From Rugamonas aquatica (GTDB lineage Bacteria > Pseudomonadota > Gammaproteobacteria > Burkholderiales > Burkholderiaceae_D): a stretch of DNA of 64,000 nt. The stretch spans positions 36,532 to 100,531 of the forward strand of contig NZ_WHUG01000019.1 in assembly GCF_009380215.1 (NCBI RefSeq). The letters run 5' to 3'. The position numbers were made by a program, and so were the translations under genes. The notes under the pieces are model-generated. The model did not search any database. It worked only from the letters and a program-made list of their open reading frames with translations, and was not told the origin of the DNA. This document shows, in pieces, positions 28,430 through 38,326 of the stretch (the first letter of the stretch is position 1; each line of letters starts with the position of its first letter).

Positions 28430-28553
28430 GGTGCCTCCTGTCTGAATGTGAACGGGAAGCGTGCCACACCCGCGCGGCAACGCATGTGCGTGCACGAACA
28501 TAGCGGCATGGCGAATCGCGTACCATACACATGCCTTTTCACGGAATCGACAG

Positions 28554-29018
28554 ATGGGAATCAACAAAAAATTGAAACATGCGGCGGCAGGATTGGCGGG
28601 CAGCTTCGTCGGTCGCAACAATGACGTCGGCGGTTACTGGGCGCCGGGGCTTTTGTACCGCGACGCCGCCGCAGACCTCACCGTTCAACTGCGGTTGGAG
28701 GACTGCACTGCAACGCCATCCACTCCGGCCACGATGCTGGTGGCACGCACCTATGCGGATTTTCTGCGGCGCGCCTTGCGCAGGCTTGGCGTCGGCTGGG
28801 AAGAGCTGGCACTGGCCACGGTGGACCTGCGTTTCAATGCGCCCCACACCGGGCCGCGTCTTGCCTGCGGCGAGCCCTTCACCTGCACCGTGAGCCTGGC
28901 GTCGAAAACGGACAGCGTCGTCACCGCCACCGCCGCCTCTTATTGCCAGCGATATGAAGCGGGCCGGTTCACGGCCAGGGGAGGCAGCGACGCATCCGTC
29001 ATCGCCTCCCTGGTTTGA
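28554..29018 (+). CDS. Hypothetical protein
   Basis: This 154-residue protein starts MGINKKLKHAAAGLAGSFVGRNND. No known domain was recognised. The sequence is rich in Ala and has several alternating hydrophobic segments (DLTVQLRLEDC; ELALATVDLRFN). It is soluble-looking, with no signal peptide or membrane span. It is divergently transcribed from the PfpI-like gene and meets the SPFH gene tail to tail, 3 bases apart. Confidence 0.65.
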   Translation: MGINKKLKHAAAGLAGSFVGRNNDVGGYWAPGLLYRDAAADLTVQLRLEDCTATPSTPATMLVARTYADFLRRALRRLGVGWEELALATVDLRFNAPHTGPRLACGEPFTCTVSLASKTDSVVTATAASYCQRYEAGRFTARGGSDASVIASLV

Positions 29019-29021
29019 AAA

Positions 29022-30950
29022 TCAGCCCTTGTTTTCGATAGCCTGGGTCAACTCCCCAGCCTTCATCGCACTCATCAGGCCCATCAGCGTGCCGAAGGCG
29101 TTGCTGTCGCCGCCGCCCATCTGCACTTGCGGCACTAGCGGCACCTTGGCCGTTTCAAACGCTTCGGCCAGGCGCAGCATCACGGTCTGCATCAGCTGCT
29201 TGTCCGCGCCCTCGCCCTGCATCGCCTCGGACTTGGCCTGGATCGCCGCCGCCTCCGCCTCACCCACCGAGCGGATCGCCGATGCGCGGCCAGCGCCTTC
29301 CATCTCCTGACGGAACTTGTCGGCCTGCGCCAGCGCTTCGATTTCCTGACGGCGTTTCTCGGCAGCCTTCACATTGGCCGAACCCTGGTTCTCCTTGATC
29401 GAGATATCCACCAGCGAACCGGTCAGCTCCTTCTGCTTGGCGGCGCGCTGCTCGGCCTCGTTCAGCTCGCGCTGCTTGTCGGCCGCGATCTGTTTCTGCG
29501 CGAAGGTTTCCACCTGCTCGCGGGCGATCTGACGGTCGCGCAACTGCGCCATGATGTCCTCGATCTTGTTGTCGCCAGGCTGAGGTTTCGGCGTGCCGAT
29601 CAACACCTCCTGGAATTCCAGCGAGTACGCCTGGAAGCGCTGCTTCATATCGCTCGACGCATTGTTCTGCAACTCGCTGCGCGACTGGATCAGGTCGATG
29701 AAGGTCTTGGTCTGCGAAACGTTTTTAAAGTACGACGACACCATCGGATCGAGCGTCTGCTCGACCAGCTGCGCCACGTTGCCGAAGCGCTGCACCACCA
29801 TCGGCGCCTTGCGGTAGTCGATGTGCACCACCACCGACAGCGGCAGCTGCGGCTCGAACGCATCCTTGGTAATCAAGGTAATCTCGCGCAGATTCTTGTC
29901 GAAGCTGGAGCCGCTCTCGCCGGACTTCCACATCAGCACGAAGTTAGTGGTCGGCACCAGTTCGATCTTGCCGGCATAGGTGTTGAACGCGTACTTGCCC
30001 GGCATCAGCGCATCGCGCCACACGCCGCGACAACCGGTTTCCACTAGCTCGCCGTGCGAGTAGTCGTTGCCCGACAAATCCGCGCCGGTACGGCCCGTGT
30101 ACGACACCACCACGCCGACAAAGCCGACCGGAATGATGGTCTTTTTGATGAACTCCACCGTCGCAAACAGGCGGTTGATGAAGTAGGTACCCTCCACCAG
30201 CACGCGCTCCTGACGGCCGCGACGGCCACCGGCGGCGAGGAATTTCTCCGGCTCCTGGAAGGCGTTGTGCGTGTCGCCGACATCGGGCGCCAGCAGCTCG
30301 TCCTTCAGCAGGCCGGGGCCGTCCTGCACCGTCACCACGGCCAGCTGGTCCGAGTCATGCGAACCGGTCACTTCCTTGATAACCACCGGCTTGAAGCCGC
30401 CGCGCTCGTCGAGCACGCCGCGCATCTGCTGGTAGTAGGCTTTTTCCAGCGCATCGAGCGACATCGAATACGTCGTCTCTTCCGTCATCACGACGAACAG
30501 CGCGGGATTGATGATGTGGGTACCTTCACGCAGCACCATGCGCTGCGGGCCTTTCTGGCCGCCGTCGCGCAGGAAGTCGCGGACGTTGCGGAAGTCGACG
30601 ATGCGCGAGTTATCGGCCAGCGTCTGGCCGGCCGGCAGGTCCAGGCCGTCGCGGGCGAACACGTAGGCGATGGTGCCTTGCGTGACCGACACCATGGGAT
30701 GGATGTGCACCCGATACTGGAACGGTGCGAAGAAATGGAAACCGCCACGGCGCAGATCAGGCTGCAAACCGGCCTCGCCGTTCAAGGCCAGCAGGCCGTT
30801 CTGTACCGAACCGGACGAGCTCCATAGTTTTTCAATGACCCCGACACGGTCGTTGGGGATGTACTTGATGGCCCCGGAGAGCTTGATTAAGGCGGCGATC
30901 ACAATCAATAAGACGACAACGGTCACTTCACTGCCAAGCAGGGTAAACAT
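29022..30950 (-). CDS. SPFH/band 7 domain membrane protein (flotillin-like)
   Basis: This 642-residue protein has an N-terminal membrane segment (about 7-25) followed by SPFH regions: VGFVGVVVSYTGRTGADLSG and LVEQTLDPMVSSYFKNVSQTKTFIDLIQSRSE. A long alanine/glutamate-rich coiled coil follows (about 480-600, AEQRAAKQKELTGS, EAEAAAIQAKSEAMQGEG). This layout fits flotillin-like proteins that organise membrane microdomains. The N-terminal half has an extra insertion of about 130 residues compared with short flotillins. No NfeD partner gene is adjacent. Confidence 0.9.
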   Translation of the reverse strand: MFTLLGSEVTVVVLLIVIAALIKLSGAIKYIPNDRVGVIEKLWSSSGSVQNGLLALNGEAGLQPDLRRGGFHFFAPFQYRVHIHPMVSVTQGTIAYVFARDGLDLPAGQTLADNSRIVDFRNVRDFLRDGGQKGPQRMVLREGTHIINPALFVVMTEETTYSMSLDALEKAYYQQMRGVLDERGGFKPVVIKEVTGSHDSDQLAVVTVQDGPGLLKDELLAPDVGDTHNAFQEPEKFLAAGGRRGRQERVLVEGTYFINRLFATVEFIKKTIIPVGFVGVVVSYTGRTGADLSGNDYSHGELVETGCRGVWRDALMPGKYAFNTYAGKIELVPTTNFVLMWKSGESGSSFDKNLREITLITKDAFEPQLPLSVVVHIDYRKAPMVVQRFGNVAQLVEQTLDPMVSSYFKNVSQTKTFIDLIQSRSELQNNASSDMKQRFQAYSLEFQEVLIGTPKPQPGDNKIEDIMAQLRDRQIAREQVETFAQKQIAADKQRELNEAEQRAAKQKELTGSLVDISIKENQGSANVKAAEKRRQEIEALAQADKFRQEMEGAGRASAIRSVGEAEAAAIQAKSEAMQGEGADKQLMQTVMLRLAEAFETAKVPLVPQVQMGGGDSNAFGTLMGLMSAMKAGELTQAIENKG

Positions 30951-31174
30951 ACAAACCTTTCGGTTGTGGAAAAAGCTGTGGATGCAGATGTAGCGTGTGC
31001 GGTCTGGCGAAGCTAGCGCGGCGGGCTGGCAAAGGTCAGGTTGGCGTATGGGGGAGTTGCTGCGGTTGCCGCGAGGGCACTGACGAGTGGGGTGAACACG
31101 ATGTTTTTGTTATTACCGTTCAATGAGTTCGTGCTGCTCATTCTTGCACAACGCCGTCAAAGGTAAAGGTGCTG

Positions 31175-31208
31175 CGCCGCGATTAGAGCGCCGGCTCTAA
31201 TCGCGGCG
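31175..31208. terminator. Perfect 15-bp hairpin downstream of the PPC/DUF4214 gene
   Basis: CGCCGCGATTAGAGC pairs exactly with GCTCTAATCGCGGCG across a four-base loop. It lies just past the stop of the minus-strand gene that ends at 31216. No clean T-run follows on either strand, so it may be a terminator that does not need one, or an mRNA 3' stabiliser. Confidence 0.6.
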
Positions 31209-31215
31209 GAAGCCT

Positions 31216-34200
31216 TTAACCGTAAGGGGTATAGTCGAAACCCTTGCCGATCAGCGGCAGCAGCGCGGCCTGGTTCTCCGCGCTCTCGCTGAAGCTGAGC
31301 AGCAGCTGGGCACGCTCCACGCCGTTGTGCAGATCATTCATCCAGTAGTCGAAACCGGCCTGGTCCGGCGCGCGGTGCAGCACGTTGCTGTACAGGCTGG
31401 TGACGAAGTCCTTGTCGCTCGGCGCGGCGCCGTATTTGGTCTTGAATTCCGCGCTGTCGAGGAAGTTCTGCGCTACGCCCTTCAGGCCATAGCCGGAGTC
31501 GAGCGCGCGTATCCAGAAGCCCAGTCCCACGCTGTCGGGCGCGCGGTTGAAGGCGGCCTGGTACAAGCGATACGCCTGGCCGCCGGCGCCGTCGATATCG
31601 AGCGCCATCACGCGGTCGTTGAACATCAGGCGTTCGATGCCGGTCAGCGTATCGCCGGTCGCCGCGCCGTAATCCTTGACGTTCAAGCTGCCGTCCGCAT
31701 TGCGCGTGATGCTGATCTGGTAGGCGCTCTGCGAGTAGTAAGCAGTATCGAGACCGGCGCCGCCGTTGAGCTTCAAGCCGCTGCCCGTGCCCAGCAGATA
31801 GTCGTTGCCGTCGGTGCCAACCGCCACCGGCTGCACCGTGGTGAAGGTATAGCTCTGCGCGCCGGCGTAATGATTGCCGGCCAGGTCGAGCACGCTGCCG
31901 TCGGGCAGGTTCAGCGTGTAGGTGCCGCCAGGCTTGAGGTACTGATGCGGATCGATGACCAGCGTGTGTCCCACCGCCGACGCCAGCGTGCTGCTGTAAG
32001 GCGCCAGCACCGCGCGGCCGAGGCTGTCCGTCAGCGTGATGCCGCTGCCCAGCATGATGGTCTCGTTGAACGTCAGCGTGATATGCGGCGACAGCGGCAC
32101 ATCGACCGCCCCCGACGCCGTCGACGCCGACAGCAGCAGTGGCGCGGCCACGTCGCCGCTGGTCTGGGTGGCTTCCACCGTGTAGGTGCCGGTATGGTCG
32201 CTGCTGCCGCGCACGTCCAGATAGAAATCGCCGGTACTGGCGGCGATGTAGGAAATCCGCTGCTCGCCGCCGACGCTGACGCCGTACGCCAGGCTGCCGC
32301 CGTTGTTGCCGAGGAGCGTCATGCCGGCAGACGAGGTGCTGGTATCGAGGCTGCCGCCGCCGCTGGCCTTGCCATGCAGGTCGAACACATAGGTGCGGCC
32401 CGCTTCCAGGCGCACCTTGACCCAGTCGTGGTCGTCGAATACGCCGATGTTGCCGCTGAACGTGGCGCCGGGCGCCACGACGGCCGTGGTCTGCGCCGAG
32501 GCCGCGTAATCGTCGCGCCCCACGTCGGTGGCGATCAGCTTGTAGCCGCCGGCCTGGCCGTTGCCGGCCAACGACGCGCCCACCGTCAGGTAGTAGTCGC
32601 CCGACTTGCTGGCCTCGAACAGCTGATAGATCTTGTTGTTGTTCGAATACTGGCCGCGCGTGTACACAGAGGCGCCGTTGCCATCGGTAACGCCGAGCGT
32701 CGTATAGAAGTTCCAGTTGGCGCTGCTGACATCGGTCGGCGTCATCTCCAGCGCATAGGTTTCGCCGGCGACCACGCTCAGCTTGAGGACATCGCGGTCG
32801 CTCGGCAACTCCAGCCTGCCCGTCAGCGGGATGCCGACCTGGAGCACGCCGGCGTGGGCGGCATCGTTGCCGTAGTCATCCTTCTGGCCCAGCTGCGCCG
32901 CCACCGTGTATGTGCCGGCCAACTGCGGCGCCGATACTTCAAGGTAGTACGTGCCTTTGACGGCGGGCGTAAACGGCATGATCGCCACGGTGGCGCTGGA
33001 GCCGCCGTTATCGGCCACGGCCACCACCTTGCCTGCGCCATCGATCAGTTTGTACACCGCGCTGCCATAGCTGCCGTTCAGCGTGCCGGCGCCTTCCTTG
33101 GCCGCCTTCAGCGTGAACCAGTAGGTCTGTCCGGCGTCGAGCGCGACGGCGAACCAGTCGCGGTCGCCGCCGCCGGGCTCCAGCTCGGCCTTGATCGAGC
33201 TGCCGATCGCCAGCTTGCCGGCGGTGGCGGCGCTGGCGCCGTAGTCATCCACCGTCTTGCTGGCGGTGACGCTGTACGAGCCGCCGTAGGGCGACACGCT
33301 GCTGTAGCCGGATGCCTGCAGATAGTAAGCGCCGTCCTTGGTCGGCGTGTAGCTGAAGCTGTTGCCGGAGTCGTAACGCGGGAAGTACAGCACACCGCCT
33401 TGTTCATCCTCCAATTGCAGTTGCTGCGTGCCTTTGGGCAGCGAGCTGTCCACGTCCATGTTGAACGTGTAAGTGACGCCGGCGGCCAGATCGATCTTGA
33501 ACATATCGACGTCACCCTGCGCTTGCACCCGGCCGCTGATCGGCACGTCCAGCTCCAGCGCTTGCGCGGTGGCGTGCGTGTTGCCGTAGTCGTCGGACTC
33601 CGGATAGCCCAGGCGCACCGTGTACTGCAGGGCGCTGTTCATATCGGAAGAACCGTCGATGCGCAGCAGGTAGGTATCGGCCTTGTCCGCCAGGAAGCGT
33701 ATCACCATCTGGTTGTTGACCAGTTGGCTGCCGTAGGAATGCGGGTAGCCCGTGCTGTCGACCAGGTAGGCGGAAATGCTGCGGTTGTCGCCCGGTTGCG
33801 TGTTCAGGGTCAAGGTATAGACCTGCCCGGCTTCGACATCCATGGTGAAGGAGTCGGTGTCGCCGCTGTAATCGAGCGCGCCGCTCACGGCGCCGCCGGT
33901 GGTGAGCTTGCCGGGGCTGCTGGTCGGGAAATCGTCGGTCAGCACGCGCATGGTCTCGGTGTAGCTGCCGACGTAGCCTTTGCTGGCGACGGCCAGGTAG
34001 TAGTCGCCGCTGGCGGTAATCTTGACCGGAGTGTTCGATGCATAGGCGACATAGCGGCCGTTGGCATCGTACACCGAAGTGTCGGCGGGCATCGCGCCGG
34101 CGCCGCCGGAACTGAAGCCCAGCAACTGCCCGGCCTCGGCATGAAACTTGAACCAGTCGACATCGGTGCTGCGCTCGAACACGCCGCTGACGCTGTCGCT

Positions 34201-34617
34201 GCCGGCGAAGTTGCCGCTGCTGCCGGTATCGGCGCGGAAGTCGTCCGCCGCCGGCAGCGACGCCCTGACCGTATAGCTGCCGGCGGCGTTGGCGCCGCCA
34301 TTGGCCCCCGCCGCCAGGTAGTAGGTGCCGCTGGTGGCGGCCGTGTAGGTCAGCGCCGGCCCGATAGTGGCCGTCCCGCCAAGATTCATCATCCATTGCC
34401 CCTGGGCGCCATACAGGGTGAGCGAAGTCGCGCCGAAATCGGTCAGCGTGCCGCCGCCTTGCGCCGCTCCGTCCAGCGTGAACACATACGTCACCCCCGC
34501 CGTCAGCTGGATGCGGAACCAATCGCTGTCATAGGAGGTCTCAAAGTTAGCGCTGGTGCCGGAGCCTGCGGCCAGGCGGCCGGTGGTGTTGATGTCGTTG
34601 CTGAAATCGTCGCTCAT
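31216..34617 (-). CDS. Large secreted protein with PPC repeats, Ig-like domain and C-terminal DUF4214
   Basis: This 1,133-residue protein starts at MSDDFSNDINTTGRL; an alternative start lies at 34650. It has seven tandem bacterial pre-peptidase C-terminal (PPC) type modules of about 115-120 residues, each opening with DDY/DDF and containing a GxDxDxFxxxLxAGxxY-type core. A Big_5 Ig-like domain follows (DVPLSPHITLTFNETI), then an RTX-like segment (GTDGNDYLLGTGSGLKLNGGAG). Two DUF4214 units (YRLYQAAFNRAPDSVGLGFW, SLYSNVLHRAPDQAGFDYWM) precede the ending GFDYTPYG. No N-terminal signal peptide is seen, which fits type I secretion of this family. No exporter is nearby. Confidence 0.9.
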   Translation of the reverse strand: MSDDFSNDINTTGRLAAGSGTSANFETSYDSDWFRIQLTAGVTYVFTLDGAAQGGGTLTDFGATSLTLYGAQGQWMMNLGGTATIGPALTYTAATSGTYYLAAGANGGANAAGSYTVRASLPAADDFRADTGSSGNFAGSDSVSGVFERSTDVDWFKFHAEAGQLLGFSSGGAGAMPADTSVYDANGRYVAYASNTPVKITASGDYYLAVASKGYVGSYTETMRVLTDDFPTSSPGKLTTGGAVSGALDYSGDTDSFTMDVEAGQVYTLTLNTQPGDNRSISAYLVDSTGYPHSYGSQLVNNQMVIRFLADKADTYLLRIDGSSDMNSALQYTVRLGYPESDDYGNTHATAQALELDVPISGRVQAQGDVDMFKIDLAAGVTYTFNMDVDSSLPKGTQQLQLEDEQGGVLYFPRYDSGNSFSYTPTKDGAYYLQASGYSSVSPYGGSYSVTASKTVDDYGASAATAGKLAIGSSIKAELEPGGGDRDWFAVALDAGQTYWFTLKAAKEGAGTLNGSYGSAVYKLIDGAGKVVAVADNGGSSATVAIMPFTPAVKGTYYLEVSAPQLAGTYTVAAQLGQKDDYGNDAAHAGVLQVGIPLTGRLELPSDRDVLKLSVVAGETYALEMTPTDVSSANWNFYTTLGVTDGNGASVYTRGQYSNNNKIYQLFEASKSGDYYLTVGASLAGNGQAGGYKLIATDVGRDDYAASAQTTAVVAPGATFSGNIGVFDDHDWVKVRLEAGRTYVFDLHGKASGGGSLDTSTSSAGMTLLGNNGGSLAYGVSVGGEQRISYIAASTGDFYLDVRGSSDHTGTYTVEATQTSGDVAAPLLLSASTASGAVDVPLSPHITLTFNETIMLGSGITLTDSLGRAVLAPYSSTLASAVGHTLVIDPHQYLKPGGTYTLNLPDGSVLDLAGNHYAGAQSYTFTTVQPVAVGTDGNDYLLGTGSGLKLNGGAGLDTAYYSQSAYQISITRNADGSLNVKDYGAATGDTLTGIERLMFNDRVMALDIDGAGGQAYRLYQAAFNRAPDSVGLGFWIRALDSGYGLKGVAQNFLDSAEFKTKYGAAPSDKDFVTSLYSNVLHRAPDQAGFDYWMNDLHNGVERAQLLLSFSESAENQAALLPLIGKGFDYTPYG

Positions 34618-34752
34618 GGGGAGGTGTATGAAAAGGGACGGGGGTAACATCCTACCAATATTTCACAGGAGACAAACTATTCAATTGTCACCTGCGGCGG
34701 CATTGCGCGCAGCGTCTATAATTGGTTTCCACGCCAGTAATGGAAAGTGCAT

Positions 34753-35481
34753 ATGCCCAAGCTCCTGCCGTCCTTGTCAGCGATTGTGCTGGCGGCCCTG
34801 CCGCTGGCGGCGCGGGATGCACCGGGAGAACTCGTGATGCTGGCGCCGCTGGACCAAACCATGCCCATCGTCCGCTTCAGCAACGGCGTGCTCACCGGCG
34901 GCATCATCAAGGATGTCGGCGACGCCCTGGCCCAGCGGCTGGGCCGCCGCGCCGTCTACCTCAACGTCGACGTGGCCGGCGTCACCCCGGCCCTGAGCAG
35001 CGGCCGCGCGGACGCCATGTGCTACGTGCTGCCGTTCTGGATAGACGGCGACTACGACTGGACCATACCCCTGCTGCCCGATACCGAAATGGTGGTGGCG
35101 CGCGCCGACGCGCCGCGCCTGCGCTCGCTCAAGGATCTCAAGGACACGCCGATCGGCACCGTCGCCGGCTACCGCTATCCGCGCGTCGAGCGGGTGCTGG
35201 GCAAGCAGTTCGCCCGCCGCGACGCCGCCACCATGGACCTGAACGTGCAGCAGATGATCGCCGGCACGGTGCAATACACGCTGGCCGGCGAGAGCACGCT
35301 GTTCTACCTGCAACGCATCCACCCACAACTGAAGCTGCGCCCCGAGCTGGTATTCTCCTCGTTCAAAGCGCAGTGCGCGTTCTCGCGCAAATCGCAAGTC
35401 CCCTTCAACGACGCCAACCGCGCGATCGACGCCTTGCTCAGGGAAGGCGTGATCGACCAGATCCTGGCGCGCTACCGTTAG
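34753..35481 (+). CDS. Periplasmic amino-acid-binding-type (SBP_bac_3) protein
   Basis: This 242-residue protein begins MPKLLPSLSAIVLAALPLAA, an apparent signal peptide, with GGAAAG upstream. The fold follows the solute-binding family 3 pattern: MPIVRFSNGVLTGGIIKDVGDALAQRLGR, DAMCYVLPFWIDGDYD and LKDTPIGTVAGYRYPRVERVLG. No permease or ATPase genes are adjacent. A downstream DUF2252 gene starts 9 bases later, so the two are probably co-transcribed. Confidence 0.85.
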   Translation: MPKLLPSLSAIVLAALPLAARDAPGELVMLAPLDQTMPIVRFSNGVLTGGIIKDVGDALAQRLGRRAVYLNVDVAGVTPALSSGRADAMCYVLPFWIDGDYDWTIPLLPDTEMVVARADAPRLRSLKDLKDTPIGTVAGYRYPRVERVLGKQFARRDAATMDLNVQQMIAGTVQYTLAGESTLFYLQRIHPQLKLRPELVFSSFKAQCAFSRKSQVPFNDANRAIDALLREGVIDQILARYR

Positions 35482-35490
35482 GAGTCCACC

Positions 35491-36696
35491 ATGTCCGCTG
35501 CAGCACTGATCACCGCCCTGCAAGTCCACAATGCCGGCCGCGAGCCGGGCCTGCTGCGCCAGAAGTACCTCAAGATGGCGCAGAACGCCTTCCTGTTCCT
35601 GCGCGGCGCCGACCACCTGTTCTACGACGCCCTGCCCGACCATCCGCTGTTCCGCGAAGCGCCGCTGGCCTGGAGCTGCGGCGATCTGCACGTGGAAAAC
35701 TTCGGCAGCTACAAGGGCGACAACCGCCAGGTGTATTTCGATATAAACGATTTCGACGAAGCGGCGCTGGCGCCGGCCAGCTGGGATCTGGTGCGCCTGC
35801 TGGCCAGCATCCAGTGCGGCGCCGAGTCGCTGCGCGTCACGGCCGACGACGCCGTCAAGCTGAGCCGCCGCTGCCTCGATGCCTACCGCGCCGCGCTGGC
35901 GGAAGGCAAGCCGCGCTGGGTCGAACGCGAAACCAGCGTGGGCCTTATCAACGAACTGCTGTGCGACCTGCAAGACCGCAAGCGCGCCGACTTCCTCGAC
36001 AAGCGCACCACGCGCAAAAACGGGCGCCGCACCCTGAAGCTCGACGGCGAGAAAGCGCTGCCGTTGCTGCCCGGCCAGGACGAATTGCTGACCACCTTCA
36101 TGCAGAACTTCGCCGCCACGCAGGACAAGCCCGGCTTCTACACCAAGCTGGACGCGGCCCGCCGCATCGCCGGAACCGGCAGCCTGGGATTGATGCGCTT
36201 CGTGGTGCTGGTCGAAGGCAAGGGCTCGCCGGACGGGAACTACCTGCTCGACATCAAGGAATGCAAACCGTCGGCGCTGGCGCCGCGCCTGGCCGCGTGG
36301 AAGATCGAACAGCCGGCCTGGCCGGACCAGGCCAGCCGCGTCGTGGCGGTGCAGAAGCGCATGCAGGCGGTCGATCACGCCTTCTTGCGCGCCGTCGCGC
36401 TGAACGGCAGCTCGTGCGTGCTGCGCGGCCTGCAACCGTCGGAGGACCGCGTGGCGCTAGACGCATGGGGCAAGAAGCTGGAACGGCTGGAAGAAGTCAT
36501 CGCCACCATGGGCTGCAACCTGGCCTGGGACCAGCTGCGCGCCTCGGGCCGCGCCGGCGCCGCCGGGGCGGACGCGCTGATCGCCCACGGCCAGGACGAC
36601 AGCTGGCGCAACGCCATGCTCGAAGCGGCCGCCGACATGACAGCGAAAACGCGGGACCAGTGGCAAGCCTGCACGGCGTGGCTTGCCAAGGCTTGA
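35491..36696 (+). CDS. DUF2252 family protein
   Basis: This 401-residue protein has a clear DUF2252 core: FLRGADHLFYDAL, then AWSCGDLHVENFGSYKGDNR and VYFDINDFDEAALAPASWDLVRLLAS. The D-L-H-x-E-N and D-x-N-D-F-D motifs resemble the catalytic loops of aminoglycoside-phosphotransferase-like kinases, so it may be a kinase with an unknown small-molecule substrate. An AGGAGTCC site precedes the ATG, 9 bases after the binding-protein gene. Confidence 0.9.
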   Translation: MSAAALITALQVHNAGREPGLLRQKYLKMAQNAFLFLRGADHLFYDALPDHPLFREAPLAWSCGDLHVENFGSYKGDNRQVYFDINDFDEAALAPASWDLVRLLASIQCGAESLRVTADDAVKLSRRCLDAYRAALAEGKPRWVERETSVGLINELLCDLQDRKRADFLDKRTTRKNGRRTLKLDGEKALPLLPGQDELLTTFMQNFAATQDKPGFYTKLDAARRIAGTGSLGLMRFVVLVEGKGSPDGNYLLDIKECKPSALAPRLAAWKIEQPAWPDQASRVVAVQKRMQAVDHAFLRAVALNGSSCVLRGLQPSEDRVALDAWGKKLERLEEVIATMGCNLAWDQLRASGRAGAAGADALIAHGQDDSWRNAMLEAAADMTAKTRDQWQACTAWLAKA

Positions 36697-36700
36697 TGCG

Positions 36701-37459
36701 TCAGTAACGGGTCAGCACGCCCTGCGCCAGCCAATGCTGTAGATAGCCAGCCAGCGCCAGCATCGCTTCCTCGCCGGCCGCCGCGCATACTTCGCCGAAG
36801 CTCGCCCCTTCGGCGATGCGGTACAGGGCGTCGGCCTCGGTCGCCGGCAGCGAGCGGAAATGCGGCTGCTCATCCTGCCGCCATACCAGCCAGTGCTGGA
36901 CCGCGTCTGCCTCCACCGCTTCCGGCGGATCGCCCTCCACGGCCAGCGCCTGCCACAGCGCGACGGCGTTCCAGCGCAGGTCCAGGATATGCACCGATGG
37001 ATGCAGATGGAATTGCAAATCGCCCCACAACTCGGGCGCGATGGCTTGCATGTCGGCGGCCGTGAGCGGCGCGACATCCTCCGCATCGAAGGCCAGGCCG
37101 AGCGCCCATTCCAGGCTCGCCAGCTCGGCGATGAAGGGATAGTCGTCCAGCGCCAGCGCCGCATGCGCGGCCAGGCCGCCGCCGAACCAGCGCAGGTTGG
37201 CGTGCCGCGACGGATGCGCGGCGATGTAGCTGTTGGCCAGGTCGGCGAACATATCGTCGCCGATGAAGGTCCAGGTCTTGTCGTAGGCTTCGCACAGCGC
37301 CTGCCGCAGACGGCTGCGGTAAGCGCGGTGATAAATCGCCAGCCGCGCTTCGGCACTCAGGCCGTATTGCTCGCGCACGGCGGCGTGGATCGCGGACGGC
37401 GCTTCGTCCGCCAGGATGTAGTGCTGGAAGTCGCGTTGCAGATGATCGAGCGCGCTCAT
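36701..37459 (-). CDS. bufC: HvfC/BufC-type RiPP maturation partner protein
   Basis: This 252-residue protein of the DUF2063 (HvfC/BufC) family begins MSALDHLQRDFQHYILADE and has the typical N-terminal helical segment and a conserved YHRAYRSRLRQALCEAYDKT. BufC helps the MNIO enzyme BufB recognise its precursor peptide. Its ATG overlaps the bufB stop by 4 bases (ATGA). Confidence 0.93.
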   Translation of the reverse strand: MSALDHLQRDFQHYILADEAPSAIHAAVREQYGLSAEARLAIYHRAYRSRLRQALCEAYDKTWTFIGDDMFADLANSYIAAHPSRHANLRWFGGGLAAHAALALDDYPFIAELASLEWALGLAFDAEDVAPLTAADMQAIAPELWGDLQFHLHPSVHILDLRWNAVALWQALAVEGDPPEAVEADAVQHWLVWRQDEQPHFRSLPATEADALYRIAEGASFGEVCAAAGEEAMLALAGYLQHWLAQGVLTRY

Positions 37460-38307
37460 ATCGCCTCCGCAAAAGTGCGCGCGCGCCGCAGCTCGGCCGA
37501 CAGCTCGGACAGCGGCGGGATATTGTCATCGCGCTCTATCATCGTCGCCACCTTGCCGAAGCGGCGCAAGGCTTGCGCGTACAAGGCCCACACCGGATCG
37601 GCTACCGCCTGGTCATGGGTGTCGATGATGCAGCCTTCCTGCACGCTGTGCCCGGCCAGATGGATCTGCTGCACGCGCCGCGCAGGCAGCGCATCCAGGT
37701 AAGTGATCGGATTAAAACCGTGATTGACGCTGCTGACGTAGACGTTGTTCACGTCCAGCAGTATCAGGCTGTCGGATTCCTCGGCCACGGCGGCGACGAA
37801 ATCCCATTCCTGGAAAGTGTCCGATTCAAAGGACAGGTAGCTGGACACATTCTCCAGCAACAGCGGGCGTTCCAGGTAATCCTGCACGCGCCGCACATTG
37901 CGCACCACGGTGGCCACGGCCTCCTCGGTGTACGGCAGCGGGAACAGGTCGTGCATATTGGCGCCGTGCGTGCCGGTCCAGCACAGATGATCCGACACCC
38001 ACAGCGGCTCCACGCGCCGCATCAGTTTTTTCAGCTCGCGCAGATACTCGTCGGACGGCCCCTGCGGCGTACCGATGGACATCGACACGCCATGCATCAC
38101 CACCGGATAGTCGCGGCGTATGCGGTCCAGCATCGCCAGCGGTTTGCCGCCGGGGACCATGTAGTTCTCGGACAGGATCTCGAACCAGTCGATGCCCGAC
38201 GCCGCAGGCGGCGTGGCGATGATGTCGTTGTAATGCGCGGGGCGCAGACCGAGTCCGAAACCCGGCGATGGCAGTGTAGTGGTCATGGTGTGCATGGCGC
38301 CGGACAT
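37456..38307 (-). CDS. bufB: MNIO-family RiPP maturase BufB (DUF692)
   Basis: This 283-residue multinuclear non-heme iron oxygenase family protein has FGLGLRPAHYNDI near the start, WFEILSENYMVPGG, HGVSMSIGTPQGP, SDHLCWTG and LLLENVSSYLSF, and DVNNVYVSSVNHGF. These supply the conserved His, Asn, Glu and Asp iron ligands. BufB-type enzymes modify cysteines of bufferin peptides (to thiooxazoles in the characterised case). The start is uncertain; ATGs at 38307, 38295 and 38286 are all possible. It sits between bufA and bufC. Confidence 0.93.
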   Translation of the reverse strand: MSGAMHTMTTTLPSPGFGLGLRPAHYNDIIATPPAASGIDWFEILSENYMVPGGKPLAMLDRIRRDYPVVMHGVSMSIGTPQGPSDEYLRELKKLMRRVEPLWVSDHLCWTGTHGANMHDLFPLPYTEEAVATVVRNVRRVQDYLERPLLLENVSSYLSFESDTFQEWDFVAAVAEESDSLILLDVNNVYVSSVNHGFNPITYLDALPARRVQQIHLAGHSVQEGCIIDTHDQAVADPVWALYAQALRRFGKVATMIERDDNIPPLSELSAELRRARTFAEAI

Positions 38308-38326
38308 GCCGGCGCCATATCGAAGA

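Noticed and set aside
31327..34647. A 1,106-codon plus-strand frame opposite the PPC/DUF4214 gene
   Set aside because: The minus-strand product has clear PPC, Ig-like and DUF4214 domains; the plus-strand product is a compositional shadow.
34777..36435. A 552-codon minus-strand frame opposite the binding-protein and DUF2252 genes
   Set aside because: The plus-strand products have family motifs and ribosome sites; the antisense product is low-complexity.
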